Below are positions 24,384 to 35,645 of a stretch of 64,000 bases of DNA, in pieces. Source of the stretch: Crossaster papposus (lineage: Eukaryota; Echinodermata; Asteroidea; Velatida; Solasteridae); contig JBAIAA010000871.1 of the NCBI GenBank assembly GCA_037893245.1, positions 248,001-312,000 on the forward strand, written 5' to 3'. Numbering within the stretch: position 1 is the first letter of the stretch; the number at the start of each line of letters is the position of its first letter. Under the pieces are notes generated by a model. That model saw nothing but the letters and a program-made list of their open reading frames with translations. It was not told the DNA's origin and did not search any database. The position numbers were made by a program, and so were the translations under genes.

Positions 24384-24554
24384 ATTAAACCTTTTTATGC
24401 AGTTGCTAATCAAGAAACAAGCAGTGATGATGGCAGATCTCTAAAGAAGCATTTACTCAGATCCAGTGCCAGCCTACCATCTATAAGCCCCACAGTTCGA
24501 AGCACGTCCTACCAGCCATGTACATCATCTGCCAAATATCGCATGGGTTGTTAA
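24384..24554 (+). CDS. nested small gene, terminal exon
   Basis: The acceptor is TTGTTTATCACCAG. The frame of 56 codons starts IKPFYAVANQETSSDDGRSL, is Ser-rich through the middle (HLLRSSASLPSISPTVRS) and ends KYRMGC before TAA. With the exon at 23861 it makes a protein of 82 residues with no signal peptide, membrane segment or known domain visible. The gene is transcribed against the homeobox gene and lies inside its large intron. A short soluble protein with a Ser-rich C-terminal half could be a phosphoprotein, but that is a guess. Confidence 0.72.
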   Translation: MKPFYAVANQETSSDDGRSLKKHLLRSSASLPSISPTVRSTSYQPCTSSAKYRMGC

Positions 24555-24559
24555 ATTTG

Positions 24560-26229
24560 TAACACTTCAGTGATTTTTGTATTTGTTCTAACGGAAAAGT
24601 TGAGAGAATTATGCTCGAACTGGTTGATGATATTTAAGACACGTCAGGAGCATTTCCTTTTTGACACTTTTAATTATTTTCATTTAGTTAACTGAATTTG
24701 GTTTCAACGCTCTTTTTAATTGAAAAGTGTAACCCAGTTTAAACTTATTGGAACTACACACTGACAAATCCATTATGGATTATATTATTGTACTGAAAAT
24801 GGGCATTCACACAAATTTATTCAAATTGTGCATACAATTCACTCTTTCTGTCATTTCAAATGTTATTGCAACATTGACTTTAATCACAATAATTGTTCAG
24901 AGACAATTCAGTATGTCATTGATTACAGTATGCTCAGTAAGGTTAATACAGATCCAGTGTAAAATAAAACTGTAGGGTTGTCATGCGATTCTGTTTATTT
25001 TATTCTCACTTTGCAATGTTATGTTTCATAAGTGAGCACAGAAGATTGTGTAGTGCTGAAAAGAATATGACAAACAATAGATTTTGTGTGGATCTTATTT
25101 TTGATTTGTTTCATTATGTATTTTATTACAAGCTTGCCTTACACATGAAACTTATTAAATTGACCCCTTTAAACAAAACAGCTGATTACCCATCCCCCCT
25201 CCCTCCAAAAATATTAATAATAATATTGTTTTCTTTTTAAATTATAAAAAATAATGCAGATTAAATAAGCCATTTTATTTATCAATCAAATATCAAAAAA
25301 CGTATTTAAATAGATCAATCTGGGCACCTATCAAGCCAAAGGGAGTGATTTACAATTACTTGTAGACAGGGGTAAAAAGTTATATTTGCCACAAAAAAAC
25401 GTTGATGTCCTGTGATGTACATGTGTTATACAGGGCAAGTTGGTTTGAGTCAATATACATTAGGTGGGGGAAAAAAGTATGGGGCGAAGTGGCTTGGGGG
25501 CAAAATTGTTATAAAAACTAGGCGAGAAAAATCAACTCGCCCCATGCTAGTTTCGCCCCATTACATTTTTAAAGTGAATAACTCAAGTTCGACTGGATAT
25601 TTTTTGGAGAACTTTTAGCATAGTATTTTAAACAGCTACTAGAAACTATATATGCCTTCAAAAAGTAGACCCATGGGGGTCGAAACGAAACTCGTTTTCT
25701 AGGCATCTTTTCAGCCACAACATACGGCCTACATCCCTCTGAAAAGGTTTTCCATCGGCAAGATGAATTAACTGACATGACAAACATCAATTGATGAGTA
25801 ATACTGCTTTCAATTTTGATCTGAATGAAAAAGCCATGGGCCAGGATTTGTAAGCTTTCGTTATAAATGGATCAATAACAATGCTTTTTGTATTCACGGG
25901 GTTACCAAAACCTTTCGTTGTAACAGGAATTTCGTACAATCCGTTATCGTTATAAGCGAATATTTCCCCATAAAAACGTGCACAGTTTTGCCGTGACCAA
26001 GGACAATTTTCGTAATTTAACCGGAATTTCGTTATATCCGTTTTCGTACTAACGGGAGTCGACTGTACATACTTGTACAGGGGTGCATACCTTGCTAAAA
26101 ATCACCATGAGCATTATTCTCCTCATTTGATACCAACGAACCCCCCCCCCCCCCCCCCCCCCCCCCCACCCCCCCAGGCTGATGGGCTAACAAGGGGAGA
26201 TCACAATCTGCCAAGCAAAGTTAAATTAC
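24560..26229. other. no gene seen (3' flank of nested gene, intron of homeobox gene)
   Basis: AT-rich, likely 3' UTR and intron sequence. A long C run (26142-26176) lies about 55 bases beyond the homeodomain exon donor. Confidence 0.5.
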
Positions 26230-26420
26230 CTGTATTGCTTTGCGTGGGATTCCGCTGGCGTAGGACAACTGATTCTGAAGGACGAAGCCTGGGTAGTGGT
26301 CATGAGTAAAAGTCATTTCCAACAGGTGCCGCTGTTCGTTGCTGAAGTTCGTCTGAGCAATGCGCTTTTTGCCACGGTAACCCATCTTTGTCAGGGGAGG
26401 GGCCTGGCTGTGGTTAGGCT
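26230..26420 (-). CDS. homeobox gene, exon with homeodomain helices 1 and 2
   Basis: The exon encodes KKRIAQTNFSNEQRHLLEMT and onward to IPRKAIQ, then donor CAG|GTAATT. Homeodomain landmarks fit: F8, L16, E17, F20, Y25, P26, L34, I40 and I45. Pro26 and Q50 point to the paired-like class. Residue 5 is Gln instead of the usual Arg, and residue 31 is also Gln. The first exon ends in phase 1, so the acceptor in CACCCTCAG|AG (exon starting at 26420) is the one that joins in frame. A stronger-looking acceptor 40 bases upstream (TTTGTTTACACAG, exon start 26460) stays open but would need an unseen exon. A TTAA-bounded MITE ends just upstream at 26544. Confidence 0.95.
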
Positions 26421-26543
26421 CTGAGGGTGTTTGATTTATCCTAGGTGTATGGATGTCCACCTGTGTAAACAAAAAAAGATAACCAGCGCTATAGAATTTT
26501 AATTTTAATTCTGGCGCCAATTTCTTTAGGCTGCTTAATTTGG

Positions 26544-26764
26544 TTAACCAGTTTGAGGTGAGGCACGGGGTTAGTTTTAACGAAACTCGATTCGACGCAG
26601 GTTCAGGCCGAATGTACAGGAAAGAAAAACCCATGACATTCCGGCCTTGCTCGCTGCTGACCGACACTTTCGGCCTTGCTCGTTGCGTTTGTTTATGCGT
26701 CATCCGTTTTGAATCTCGGAAAAAACTTTGCATGTATATACGTCCTCCAACGCGAACTGGATAA
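26544..26764 (+). mobile_element. TTAA-bounded MITE, copy G
   Basis: Left end TTAACCAGTTTGAGG; right end GCGAACTGG followed by a mutated ATAA. Body GACGCAGGTTCAGGCCGA as in the other copies. It is close upstream of the homeodomain exon. Confidence 0.75.
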
Positions 26765-27243
26765 GCACCAACACCTTTGCTTAGCTACAAGTAGTGGAAA
26801 ATCTATACATCAAAGCAAGCATGGAAGAACGAAGTTACACTCAAATGTAATAATTTCTAAAGTTAAATTTAAGTTGGTGTGTCCGTGATTTTAGGAGATT
26901 GCACCCTGAAAGATAGATTTTCAAATTGAATTGGTATTTTGTTAGCATTGTATTTATTATAAAAAAAATGCTTACGAATGAGACAACCCACGGAAAATCA
27001 ATCGGCCAACGGCGAGTAATTAATTAATTAAATTCAAATTTTAAATTAGGAGCGTTACGCTTACGATTTGTGGGGGGTCTCAGTTACAACTGAACTGAAC
27101 GCACACAATGATAAAAACAACTTTTTAGGCCTGCCGCAGTGCAATTTTTTTCGAATAAGGTACATGGACTTCTTTTAAAATTCGTTCGGAAAATTAGGAA
27201 ATGTAATTGAAATTAGGAAAAAGCACGGACAACCCAACTTCAG

Positions 27244-27640
27244 TTAAAGGGATCGTATACGTTTGGTAATTGAAACCCACTGTTTGTTTCAATCCTATGG
27301 TTATAGGTATATACCATAAAACTAACCTGTAACAATTTCATTTCAAAAGGTGGTAGCGATTTTAAGATATTGCCGAAAATAAGGAGCGGTTATTTGTCCA
27401 CGCAGTAAGAATAATATGCATTGGAATACACAATCTGAGAAACGTCACTGCAGGAACGCTTCTCAGATTCAAATTTTTGGGGATAAAAAGGTGATATCTT
27501 TTTCTATAACCGCAGTACTTCGAAGTGAAAGGTTTCTACAAATGCATTATACTATCCAAAGCTGCTGCACTTCTTACCAACTAAGTTTTTATTGCCATTA
27601 ATTTTTGGAGTAATTACCCAACGTATACGATCCCTTTTAA
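27244..27640 (-). mobile_element. GGGATCGTATACGTTTGG element, copy 2, uninterrupted
   Basis: TTAAAGGGATCGTATACG and CGTATACGATCCCTTTTAA ends. The body is in reverse orientation relative to the 12052 copy. It lies in the intron between the first two homeobox exons. Confidence 0.8.
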
Positions 27641-27846
27641 AGAAACTGAAACTTAAACATTCAAAATGTTTTCTTGTTATTTTCTATAATTACAATGTTT
27701 AACAAAATGTCAATTGTCACCCACAAGAATGCAAAGCAAAATATTTACAAGTTGTCATTTTCAAATGTTTGGTATTAACATAACTAATGGTAATATTTAC
27801 TTCAAGCACGAAACTACATTTTATAGTGGTTATGCCTCTAACTTAC

Positions 27847-28183
27847 TCTGCAACTGATGCTGGGGATGGTTGAGTGGAGTCTGCTCCAAGCCTGTTGGTG
27901 GGTAGACATGCGGTGCATCCTGCCGCATCGTGGCCGGTAGCATGGTGGGGGTGAACGGAGCGTGAGCCCCTATCGGCGACCTTGGTCTCGGCCTGGTGTT
28001 GACCCCCGTGGCCTTGGTGCCAAACTCCCGTAAGCCGTTCGGCCGTGAAGGGCCCGAACCGTCGGAGCAGGAGACCGGCGAGCGAGATGTTGTGGCAGAA
28101 TTCATGCCGACCGCATGCGTCTCGGCCGAATTCAGGAGAAACCCCATATCTATAGGCTCCTCTTCAGAGTTCCTTAGCCCCAT
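27847..28183 (-). CDS. homeobox gene, probable first coding exon
   Basis: Minus-strand frame of 112 codons plus one base, ending at a near-consensus donor CAGA|GTAAGTT. The start is the first ATG after an in-frame TGA (MGLRNSEEEPIDMGFLLNSA). The rest is rich in Pro, Ser and Thr with no folded-domain look, as is common N-terminal to homeodomains. The region is CpG-rich. It ends in phase 1 and joins the exon starting at 26420 by completing a Lys codon. With the other two exons this gives a protein of about 217 residues with the homeodomain near its C-terminus. A short overlapping upstream frame starts at a nearby ATG. The link to the homeodomain exons rests on strand, spacing and phase. Confidence 0.65.
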
Positions 28184-28689
28184 CAGCCATCGTAGATGCG
28201 GCGTCTTGCTGCCTTGCGCTCATTTCTTTCCCAGTCCTTCTAGTTTTGAGAGAAACATTAATTGGTTGACAATTGTTGGATGAAGACATCATCAAGGCTG
28301 TTCTCAGGAATGGACTCTCACACCGTTTTGGTGGTGTTGGGAATTGGTTGTTTACTTTTAACTGAGCGCAGTGGAAGCTAAAATCACCCACCTTACAAAG
28401 TTTTGGACAATAGACCAATTAAAGTAGCACCGACCCCCTACGGTCTGTTGGCTCCTTCTTGTTCATTGGACAACGTTTGATAGGTCTGCTGTCATGTCAA
28501 ACATTTTGGAGGCGGGTTAACATTTTGCTGGTTTTTCAACTAATGTACACTGTACATCACCATGGAGCAATAAACTCCCCAAGGTACAACTATTTTCATA
28601 AGATGTAATATATCAGATCAGATATCATTATCAGATTTGTAATCAAATTTGTAGTTTCAATACCATTTTGTTTGGCCAGAAATTATCGA

Positions 28690-28792
28690 AAGAATCACTA
28701 ACTCGGGTGGGACTCGAACCCACGACCTCCTGCCGACTGAAGCAGCCAGTCAACTCCTGCTAGCTCGGTGGTCGAGTGGTATCGTAACATTG
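28690..28792 (-). repeat. tRNA-derived SINE fragment
   Basis: On the minus strand GGTTCGAGTCCCACC is a consensus B box of a tRNA gene. On the plus strand GGTGGTCGAGTGG resembles a Leu/Ser A box. The two boxes face each other, so this is not a functional tRNA but a rearranged tRNA-type SINE. Confidence 0.5.
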
Positions 28793-29302
28793 GGAATCTT
28801 TGGCAACTTTGGTCAGATCGTTTGGGGATACAATTTATAAAATATTACATAAAATCCAGTTCGATAGTATTTTTCAACTGTTTCTTGACCATTAAACAAA
28901 TATTATGTCCAAAAATACAAGTAAGACCACCATAAGACCATCATGTATTGGCCAAAGTTACCATGCCGGGCCAAATTAAAGTTACCATATTTTACGGTTA
29001 GACGACTGCACTAGAAAGCATGAAACTATAGTGCCATGACACGGCATGACACTATACTTCTGACTATCGAACTTTCGGACTGTCGAACCAGAGTTTGGAC
29101 CTTTGAATAATCGAGCGGCCCTCGTTCAAGATATGCATTAAGCTTTTGTACACTCTGTTCTTCTTATTTCATAAGTATTTGATACCGTTGACAACTGCTG
29201 GAAAGGCAGTACAAATGTTTTGTTTGTCATTACTATGTACTACAACAATCTGAGGAATGATCTAAATTGTCTATTCTCTATACATGTAGGAGGGTTTCTT
29301 TT

Positions 29303-29762
29303 CTTCGAGTTTCGAGTTTCGAGTTGACTTTTCGAGTTTCGAGTTGACTTTTCAAGTTTCGAGTTGACTTTTTGAGTTTCGAGTTGACTTTTCGAGTTTC
29401 GAGTTGACTTTTCGAGTTTCGAGTTGACTTTTCGAGTTTCGAGTTGACTTTTCGAGTTTCGAGTTGACTTTTCGAGTTTCGAGTTGACTTTTCGAGTTTC
29501 GAGTTGACTTTTCGAGTTTCGAGTTGACTTTTCGAGTTTCGAGTTGAATTTTCGAGTTTCGAGTTGACTTTTTGAGTTTCGAGTTGAATTTTCGAGTTTC
29601 GAGTTGACTTTTCGAGTTTCGATTTGAATTTTTGAGTTTCGAGTTGAATTTTTGAGTTTCGAGTTGAATTTTCGAGTTTCGAGTTGACTTTTCGAGTTTC
29701 GAGTTGACTTTTCGAGTTTCGAGTTAAATTTTTGAGTTTCGAGTTGAGTTTTTGAGTTTGGT
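29303..29762 (+). repeat. 20-bp minisatellite array 1 (outer, left arm)
   Basis: About 22 copies of a 20-bp unit GAGTTTCGAGTTGACTTTTC with scattered C-to-T and G-to-A changes, mostly at CpG. The open frames through it are by-products of a period not divisible by 3. Confidence 0.95.
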
Positions 29763-30920
29763 GTTTTTCAAAAACAGTTAATTGATTTGTCATTTAAAAG
29801 AGGGGCTATTTCGCCCTCCCATTTTGTATGTGGACTTTTTCTGGCATTTTCTCCCAGTATATGTTTCCACCAAGTGGTCCACACAGTTCAAGGCTGAATT
29901 GTTTACTGCAGTTATGGCTGCAGCTGAACATCAACAAGAAAACTCAATTAAAAGATCATTAAAAAACCAAAACACCAAAGTAACATTTAACTTGCAATAT
30001 TGTTTTAATATAGAATCAGCTAACATGTTCACCAAATCAGTGTAGACATGTTCACCAAATCAGTGTAGACAGGTTTGTATCCTCTGAAACCTATTTTTGT
30101 ATGTACATGTAAGTTGACCACACAGCGGGAAATGATAGAGGTGTCCCATAGCACCCTTTTGTCTGTTGTTTTCCCCCCACCCCTTTGCATTGAACCCCTT
30201 TTGTGTGTCCCCCCCCCCCCCCCCCCCCCACCCCACCCCGGGCCTTCCATCCCAGGAAGGTAGTGTACACCATTTGCAAACTTAAAAAAACTAGTAATGA
30301 TTGTGGACCAGCAATAATTGTAAATACCAGACTATTTTCAAACACTTTATTAAATTTAGTTAGTCCACATTATAATTATTTGCAATATGTTGGTTTAACT
30401 ATCCGTGGATAGGTTTGGTTTCCTGACGTAATAATTCCCTTACATCTATACATTGCTACATGTATGTTTTGTTTAATTAAAGAAAGTCACGGAACCAGAC
30501 TACAAAAACAGCATTAATGTTCTTGGTCAGTTTTCCAGGACCAATTAACACAAATCATTAAAAACAGGATATTGTAACAATATTTACTATAAATATGATC
30601 CCCCTAAACCCATCAAATTAAAAAATAAATAAAAAACATAAAAAACATACAGTACCGGTATGGTGTATTCTACATGTACATGTATACACCTTAAACTCCT
30701 TGATTAGACGAAATTTCATAAGACTGTGTAATCAAGATTTTTTTTTTTAAACCATCATGTTTTTATGTACCAGTAAGTACATGTAAATATTGGTACCAAC
30801 TTTGTTGTTGCTGTTCCACCCTTCCTCCCACCCCCCTCCCCCATTTCAGATATTCCACAGGGGCACCAGGAATGTGTTAGTTAAAAGCATTTAGGAAAGC
30901 TTGGGCCACAAAGGAATGTA

Positions 30921-31318
30921 GAAAGGTCAACTCAAAACTCGAAAGGTCAACTCGAAACTCGAAAGGTCAACTCGAAACTCGAAAAGTCAACTCGAAACTC
31001 GAAAAGTCAACTCGAAACTCGAAAAGTCAACTCGAAACTCGAAAAGTCAACTCGAAACTCGAAAAGTCAACTCGAAACTCGAAAAGTCAACTCGAAACTC
31101 GAAAAGTCAACTCGAAACTCGAAAAGTCAACTCGAAACTCGAAAAGTCAACTCGAAACTCGAAAAGTCAACTCGAAACTCGAAAAGTCAACTCGAAACTC
31201 GAAAAGTCAACTCGAAACTCGAAAAGTCAACTCGAAACTCGAAAAGTCAACTCGAAACTCGAAAAGTCAACTCGAAACTCGAAAAGTCAACTCGAAACTC
31301 GAAAAGTCAACTCGAAAA
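30921..31318 (-). repeat. 20-bp minisatellite array 2 (inner, left arm)
   Basis: About 20 copies of the same unit in reverse orientation (GAAAAGTCAACTCGAAACTC). It is more homogeneous than array 1, and nearly all units after the first two or three are identical, suggesting recent amplification or conversion. Confidence 0.95.
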
Positions 31319-32251
31319 ATCATCATTATATATGCACCGATACAAGCACATGTACAAGGAACTCCCCAGCCTTTTGTTGGCCATTATTCTCATATTTCAG
31401 GTATTCTTTTGTAGTATTTATGTACCTACAGTAGGGGGATTCAATCAGTATAGTTGAATAAGTTGTGGAGGGTTCACAAGTCATGTAAGGTATGTTGCAT
31501 TAAGTTAGTTTACAGAGTTGAACCACTTGCTTCTATGCTTTCTTGTGCTAGTGTGTCATCTTGTTGTATTACACAATGCACAAAGTACCTAAAACCTGTC
31601 TACACTGATTAGGTGAACATCTGACAGGCCTGCAGTGACCCTGGCCCCCTTTTTTTTTAATTCCTGGATTTTCCTCAAGGAGGTTTAGTACCAGTGATAA
31701 AATGTAGATCAGCTATAAATGGCATACAAAATGGACCCCACTGAAATGTAAGTATTTGTCTTTATTCCACATCTTTATTTCACATCATGGCTCCACTAGT
31801 CTGGTACACAAAAATGTCTTAACTGGTTGTCTTAAGCTGTCAGGCATGTCAGCAACAGGTCGTTTTAGGTACTTTGTGCATTTTGTTACATTCCTCACTT
31901 GTCCTGCTTGCAATTTATGGTTGCACTGCACTAATTCCAGCCCTATTGAAAACAGTGTAAAAGCAGCAAAGTTCAGGGCCAAATAACATGCAAGCTGACA
32001 TCAATGGGGTTTCTCAGACAAATACATGTACTAAAGGATTGTCTGATATTCCAACCTCTTCCAACATGCTGCTCTGAGAAGATCATGAATATAATAAGAA
32101 GGCTGAATTAGATCACCCAAGACAAACTTGGATATTTTGTGAGCAAATCACATTGATAAAATTATTTCATTGTGTAATAAATAAATAAATGACACACTAA
32201 TACAAAAAAGCATAGAAGCACTCAATTGATTCAACTCTGTAAACAAACTTA

Positions 32252-32645
32252 AAGGTAGGATACACCATTTGCAGATATCGAAAATATTTACTACCGAATT
32301 ATTAAGAAATATCTTACTCATTTAAAAATAAATAGGCATTTAGACATCTAGGCATCTAGCAAAATGATTGCGCTAGATATCCTATATTGTTCTGAAAAAT
32401 ATAATTTTTATAAAAAAAAATCCGCAATCGCCAGCTGGCGATCGCGAAAAACAAAAATAACATAAGAATAACTGCTCGACTCCGGTTAAAAACAAACGCT
32501 GTTTTTCGTGCTTTTCTCGGCATCCATGATTGTAAAACTTCGGACAGGTCAGTTAAATGATATTTATTATAAAATACAACCCTACAAATCTACTCACTCA
32601 TGATATTTCAAGCAATTACCAATGGTGTATCCTACATCACCTTTA
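32252..32645 (+). mobile_element. MITE with GGTAGGATACACCATTTG ends, copy 2
   Basis: Same ends and body as the copy at 9963 (ATTGCGCTAGATATCCT; CGTGCTTTTCTCGGCATCC). It interrupts the right arm of the 6-kb foldback: the arm sequences ending near 32250 and resuming at 32646 are contiguous in the left arm near 31495-31500. It therefore inserted after the foldback formed. Confidence 0.85.
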
Positions 32646-33211
32646 ATGCACCATACCCTACATATAATGTACATGACTTGTGAACCCTCTACAACGTATT
32701 CAACTACTAATTAAATCCCCTACTGTAGGTACATACTATACAGGATGTCTTTAAAAAAAGTATACCATTTTCAAATTCATATCATTGCAAAACTACTGAA
32801 TATTTCAGAAAAATACAAATGTCTGTAGAAAGGGTATAATATCTTCTGTCTAATAGTATAAGGTTCATTATGTCATTGACATGGTTGAATAAACAAGCGA
32901 GACAGTTATGAAGGGGACAGAAAACAACACTGTGACAAGTTGGGATGATAAGGCGGTCATTAATAGACATGAGACGAAGATGCCAGCTACATGTACACTA
33001 TGTACATGTAGGCATTGCAGGAATGGTGGCCATGTCGAAGGGCTCAGCATGTTACATTTGTCAGGTAAAAATGTTACTACATGTACATGTACAAAAGAAT
33101 ACCTGAAATATGAAGAAATGAATGGCCAACAAAAAGCGGGGGAGCTCCTTGTACATGTGCTTGTATCGGTGCATATCATCACTTTTATAACAATCTTGAT
33201 GACGTACTTTA

Positions 33212-33733
33212 GTTTCGAGTTGACTTTTCGAGTTTCGAGTTGACTTTTAGAGTTTCGATTTGACTTTTCGAGTTTCGAGTTGACTTTTCGAGTTTCGAGT
33301 TGACTTTTCGAGTTTCGAGTTGACTTTTCAAGTTTCGAGTTGACTTTTCGAGTTTCGAGTTGACTTTTCGAGTTTCGAGTTGATTTTTCGAGTTTCGAGT
33401 TGATTTTTCAAGTTTCGAGTTGACTTTTCGAGTTTCGAGTTGACTTTTCGAGTTTCGAGTTGACTTTTCGAGTTTCGAGTTGACTTTTCGAGTTTCGAGT
33501 TGACTTTTCGAGTTTCGAGTTGACTTTTCGAGTTTCGAGTTGACTTTTCGAGTTTCGAGTTGACTTTTCAAGTTTCGAGTTGAGTTTTCGAGTTTCGAGT
33601 TGATTTTTCAAGTTTCGAGTTGACTTTTCGAGTTTCGAGTTGACTTTTCGAGTTTCGAGTTGACTTTTCGAGTTTCGAGTTGATTTTTCGAGTTTCGAGT
33701 TGACCTCTCTATTTTCGAGTTGACCTCTCTACA
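33212..33733 (+). repeat. 20-bp minisatellite array 3 (inner, right arm)
   Basis: About 26 copies in the orientation of array 1. It is the mirror partner of array 2 in the opposite arm of the foldback element and shares its flanking sequence (CATTCCTTTGTGGCCCAAGC on this strand). Confidence 0.95.
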
Positions 33734-34972
33734 TTCCTTTGTGGCCCAAGCTTTCCTAAATGTCTTTAACTAACACATTCCTGGTGCCCCTGTGGAATAT
33801 CTGAGATGGGGGAATGGGGTGGGAGGAGGGGTGGAACAACAATACAAAAGTGGGTACCAGTATGTACATGTACGGGTACATGTACTTACCAGTACATAAA
33901 AACATGACGGTTTTCAGAAAAAAATCCTGGTTACACAGTCTTATGAAATTTCTTCTCATCAAGGAGTTTAAAATGCATGTAGAATACACCATGTGTTTTT
34001 TTTTGTATTTTGTTTTTAATTGGATAGGTTTAGGGGATTTACATTTATAGTAAATATTGTTACAATGACCTGTTTTTAAAGATTTGTGTTAATTGGTCCT
34101 GGAAAAACTGATCAAGAACATTAATGTTGTTTTGGTAGTCTGGTTCCTTGACTTCCTTCAAACAAAACATACATGTAGCAATGTATAGATGTAAGGGAAT
34201 TATCACGTCAGGAAACCAGACCTATCCACGGATGTAAAACATATTGCAAATAATGTGGACTAACTAAATTTAATAAATTGAGGGAAGTGTTTGAAAATAG
34301 TCTGGTATAACAATGATTGCCGGCTGGCAATCATTACAAATTGAAAATAAATTCAACTTTTCAAAGCACACCTGATGCTGTGATTTCACAGGATGTTCTA
34401 CACAGTTCACTGACAGTGAAGTAAGGTAATTTATAATAATTAAGTAGTTTTGAAGTTTTTTTTAAGTTTGCAAATGGTGTACACTACCTTCCTGGGATAG
34501 AGAGGGGGGGGGGGGGGGGGGAGACGACGACACAAAAGGGGTTCAACGCAAAGGGGTGGGGGGGGGGGGGGGGGGAAACAACAGAAAAAAGGGTGATACG
34601 GGACACCTCTATCATTTCCCGCTCTGTGGTCAACTTACATACAAAAATAGGTTTCAGAGGATACAAACCTGTCTACACTGATTTGGTGAACATGTCTACA
34701 CTGATTTGGTGAACATGTTAGCTGATTCTATATTAAAATAATATTGCAAGTGAAATGTTACTTTGGTGGTTTTGTTTTTTTAATGATCTTTTAATTGAGT
34801 TTTCTTGTTGATGTTCAGCTGCAGCCATAACAATTCAGCCTTGAACTGTGTGGACCACTTGGTGGAAACATATACTGGGAGAAAATGTCAGAAAAAGTCC
34901 ACAGACAAAATGGGAGGGAGAAATAGCCCCTCTTTTGAATGACAAATCAATTAACTGTTTTTGAAAAACACC

Positions 34973-35306
34973 AAACTCGAAAAGTCAACTCGAAACTCGA
35001 AAAGTCAACTCGAAACTCGAAAAGTCAACTCGAAACTCGAAAAGTCAACTCGAAACTCGAAAAGTCAACTCGTAACTCGAAAAGTCAACTCGAAACTTGA
35101 AAAGTCAACTCGAAACTCGAAAAGTCAACTCGAAACTCGAAAAGTCAACTCGAAACTCGAAAAGTCAACTCGAAACTCGAAAAGTCAACTCGAAACTCGA
35201 AAAGTCAACTCGAAACTCGAAAAGTCAACTCGAAACTCGAAAAGTCAACTCGAAACTCGAAAAGTCAACTCGAAACTCGAAAAGTCAACTCGAAACTCGA
35301 AACTTG
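34973..35306 (-). repeat. 20-bp minisatellite array 4 (outer, right arm)
   Basis: About 16 copies in reverse orientation, the mirror partner of array 1. It is joined to the element end by the sequence AACTTGAAGAAAAGTGACAC. Confidence 0.95.
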
Positions 35307-35526
35307 AAGAAAAGTGACACTCACATGTAGTGGTATATTTTAAGATTATCAAGTATTATGTATAGTGTTGGTTAGAATAAGGAACTTTTGAAGCAAATTG
35401 TTCTTTAGACCATTTTCGAAAATTAACTTCCACCTCTTTAGGGAAAAACTTGTTTTTGTTTTATTTCAACCATGTTTCAACTTACTTTTCTAATGAACAA
35501 GGGATATATATGTAGGCCCGCCCGGC

Positions 35527-35645
35527 TCGTGGTGGGTTTCAATTCTGTTAGAAAGGATGAAATTATCATGCATCATTAGTTGTTTTGCAGAGCTGCTAGT
35601 AAAATTAGTTTATTTGGTTGTGCTTCTCATCCAAGAAATGGTTAA
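35527..35645 (+). repeat. 120-bp direct repeat, copy 1
   Basis: CTGTTAGAAAGGATGAAATTATCATGC... to TCTCATCCAAGAAATGG (quoted ends only). The same block, with small differences, is at 38533-38642 in direct orientation. Confidence 0.8.

Larger units (their letters stand above)
29290..35322. mobile_element. 6.0-kb foldback transposon with minisatellite arms (TU-like)
   Basis: The element is flanked by an exact 8-bp direct repeat ACATGTAG (29282-29289 and 35323-35330). Its ends are inverted: GAGGGTTTCTTTTCTTCGAG at the left, and GAGTGTCACTTTTCTTCAAG when the right end is read inward. From each end inward come a 20-bp minisatellite array, a unique segment S of about 1.2 kb, a second array and a segment T. 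The right arm mirrors this. No transposase frame is visible, so it must be non-autonomous. The arms differ by point changes and indels, including a 12-bp gap and a hairpin insertion near 34320, and the right arm is also interrupted by a 394-bp MITE at 32252. TU elements of sea urchins and FB/Galileo of flies share this architecture (established knowledge); membership in the TU group is inferred. Confidence 0.85.

Noticed and set aside
29278..35330. Repetitive peptides of 60-171 residues (STRNSKSQLETRKVNSKLE type) across the minisatellite arrays
   Set aside because: They arise because the 20-bp unit lacks stops in some frames. They occur on both orientations of the array and have no start, splice or promoter context.
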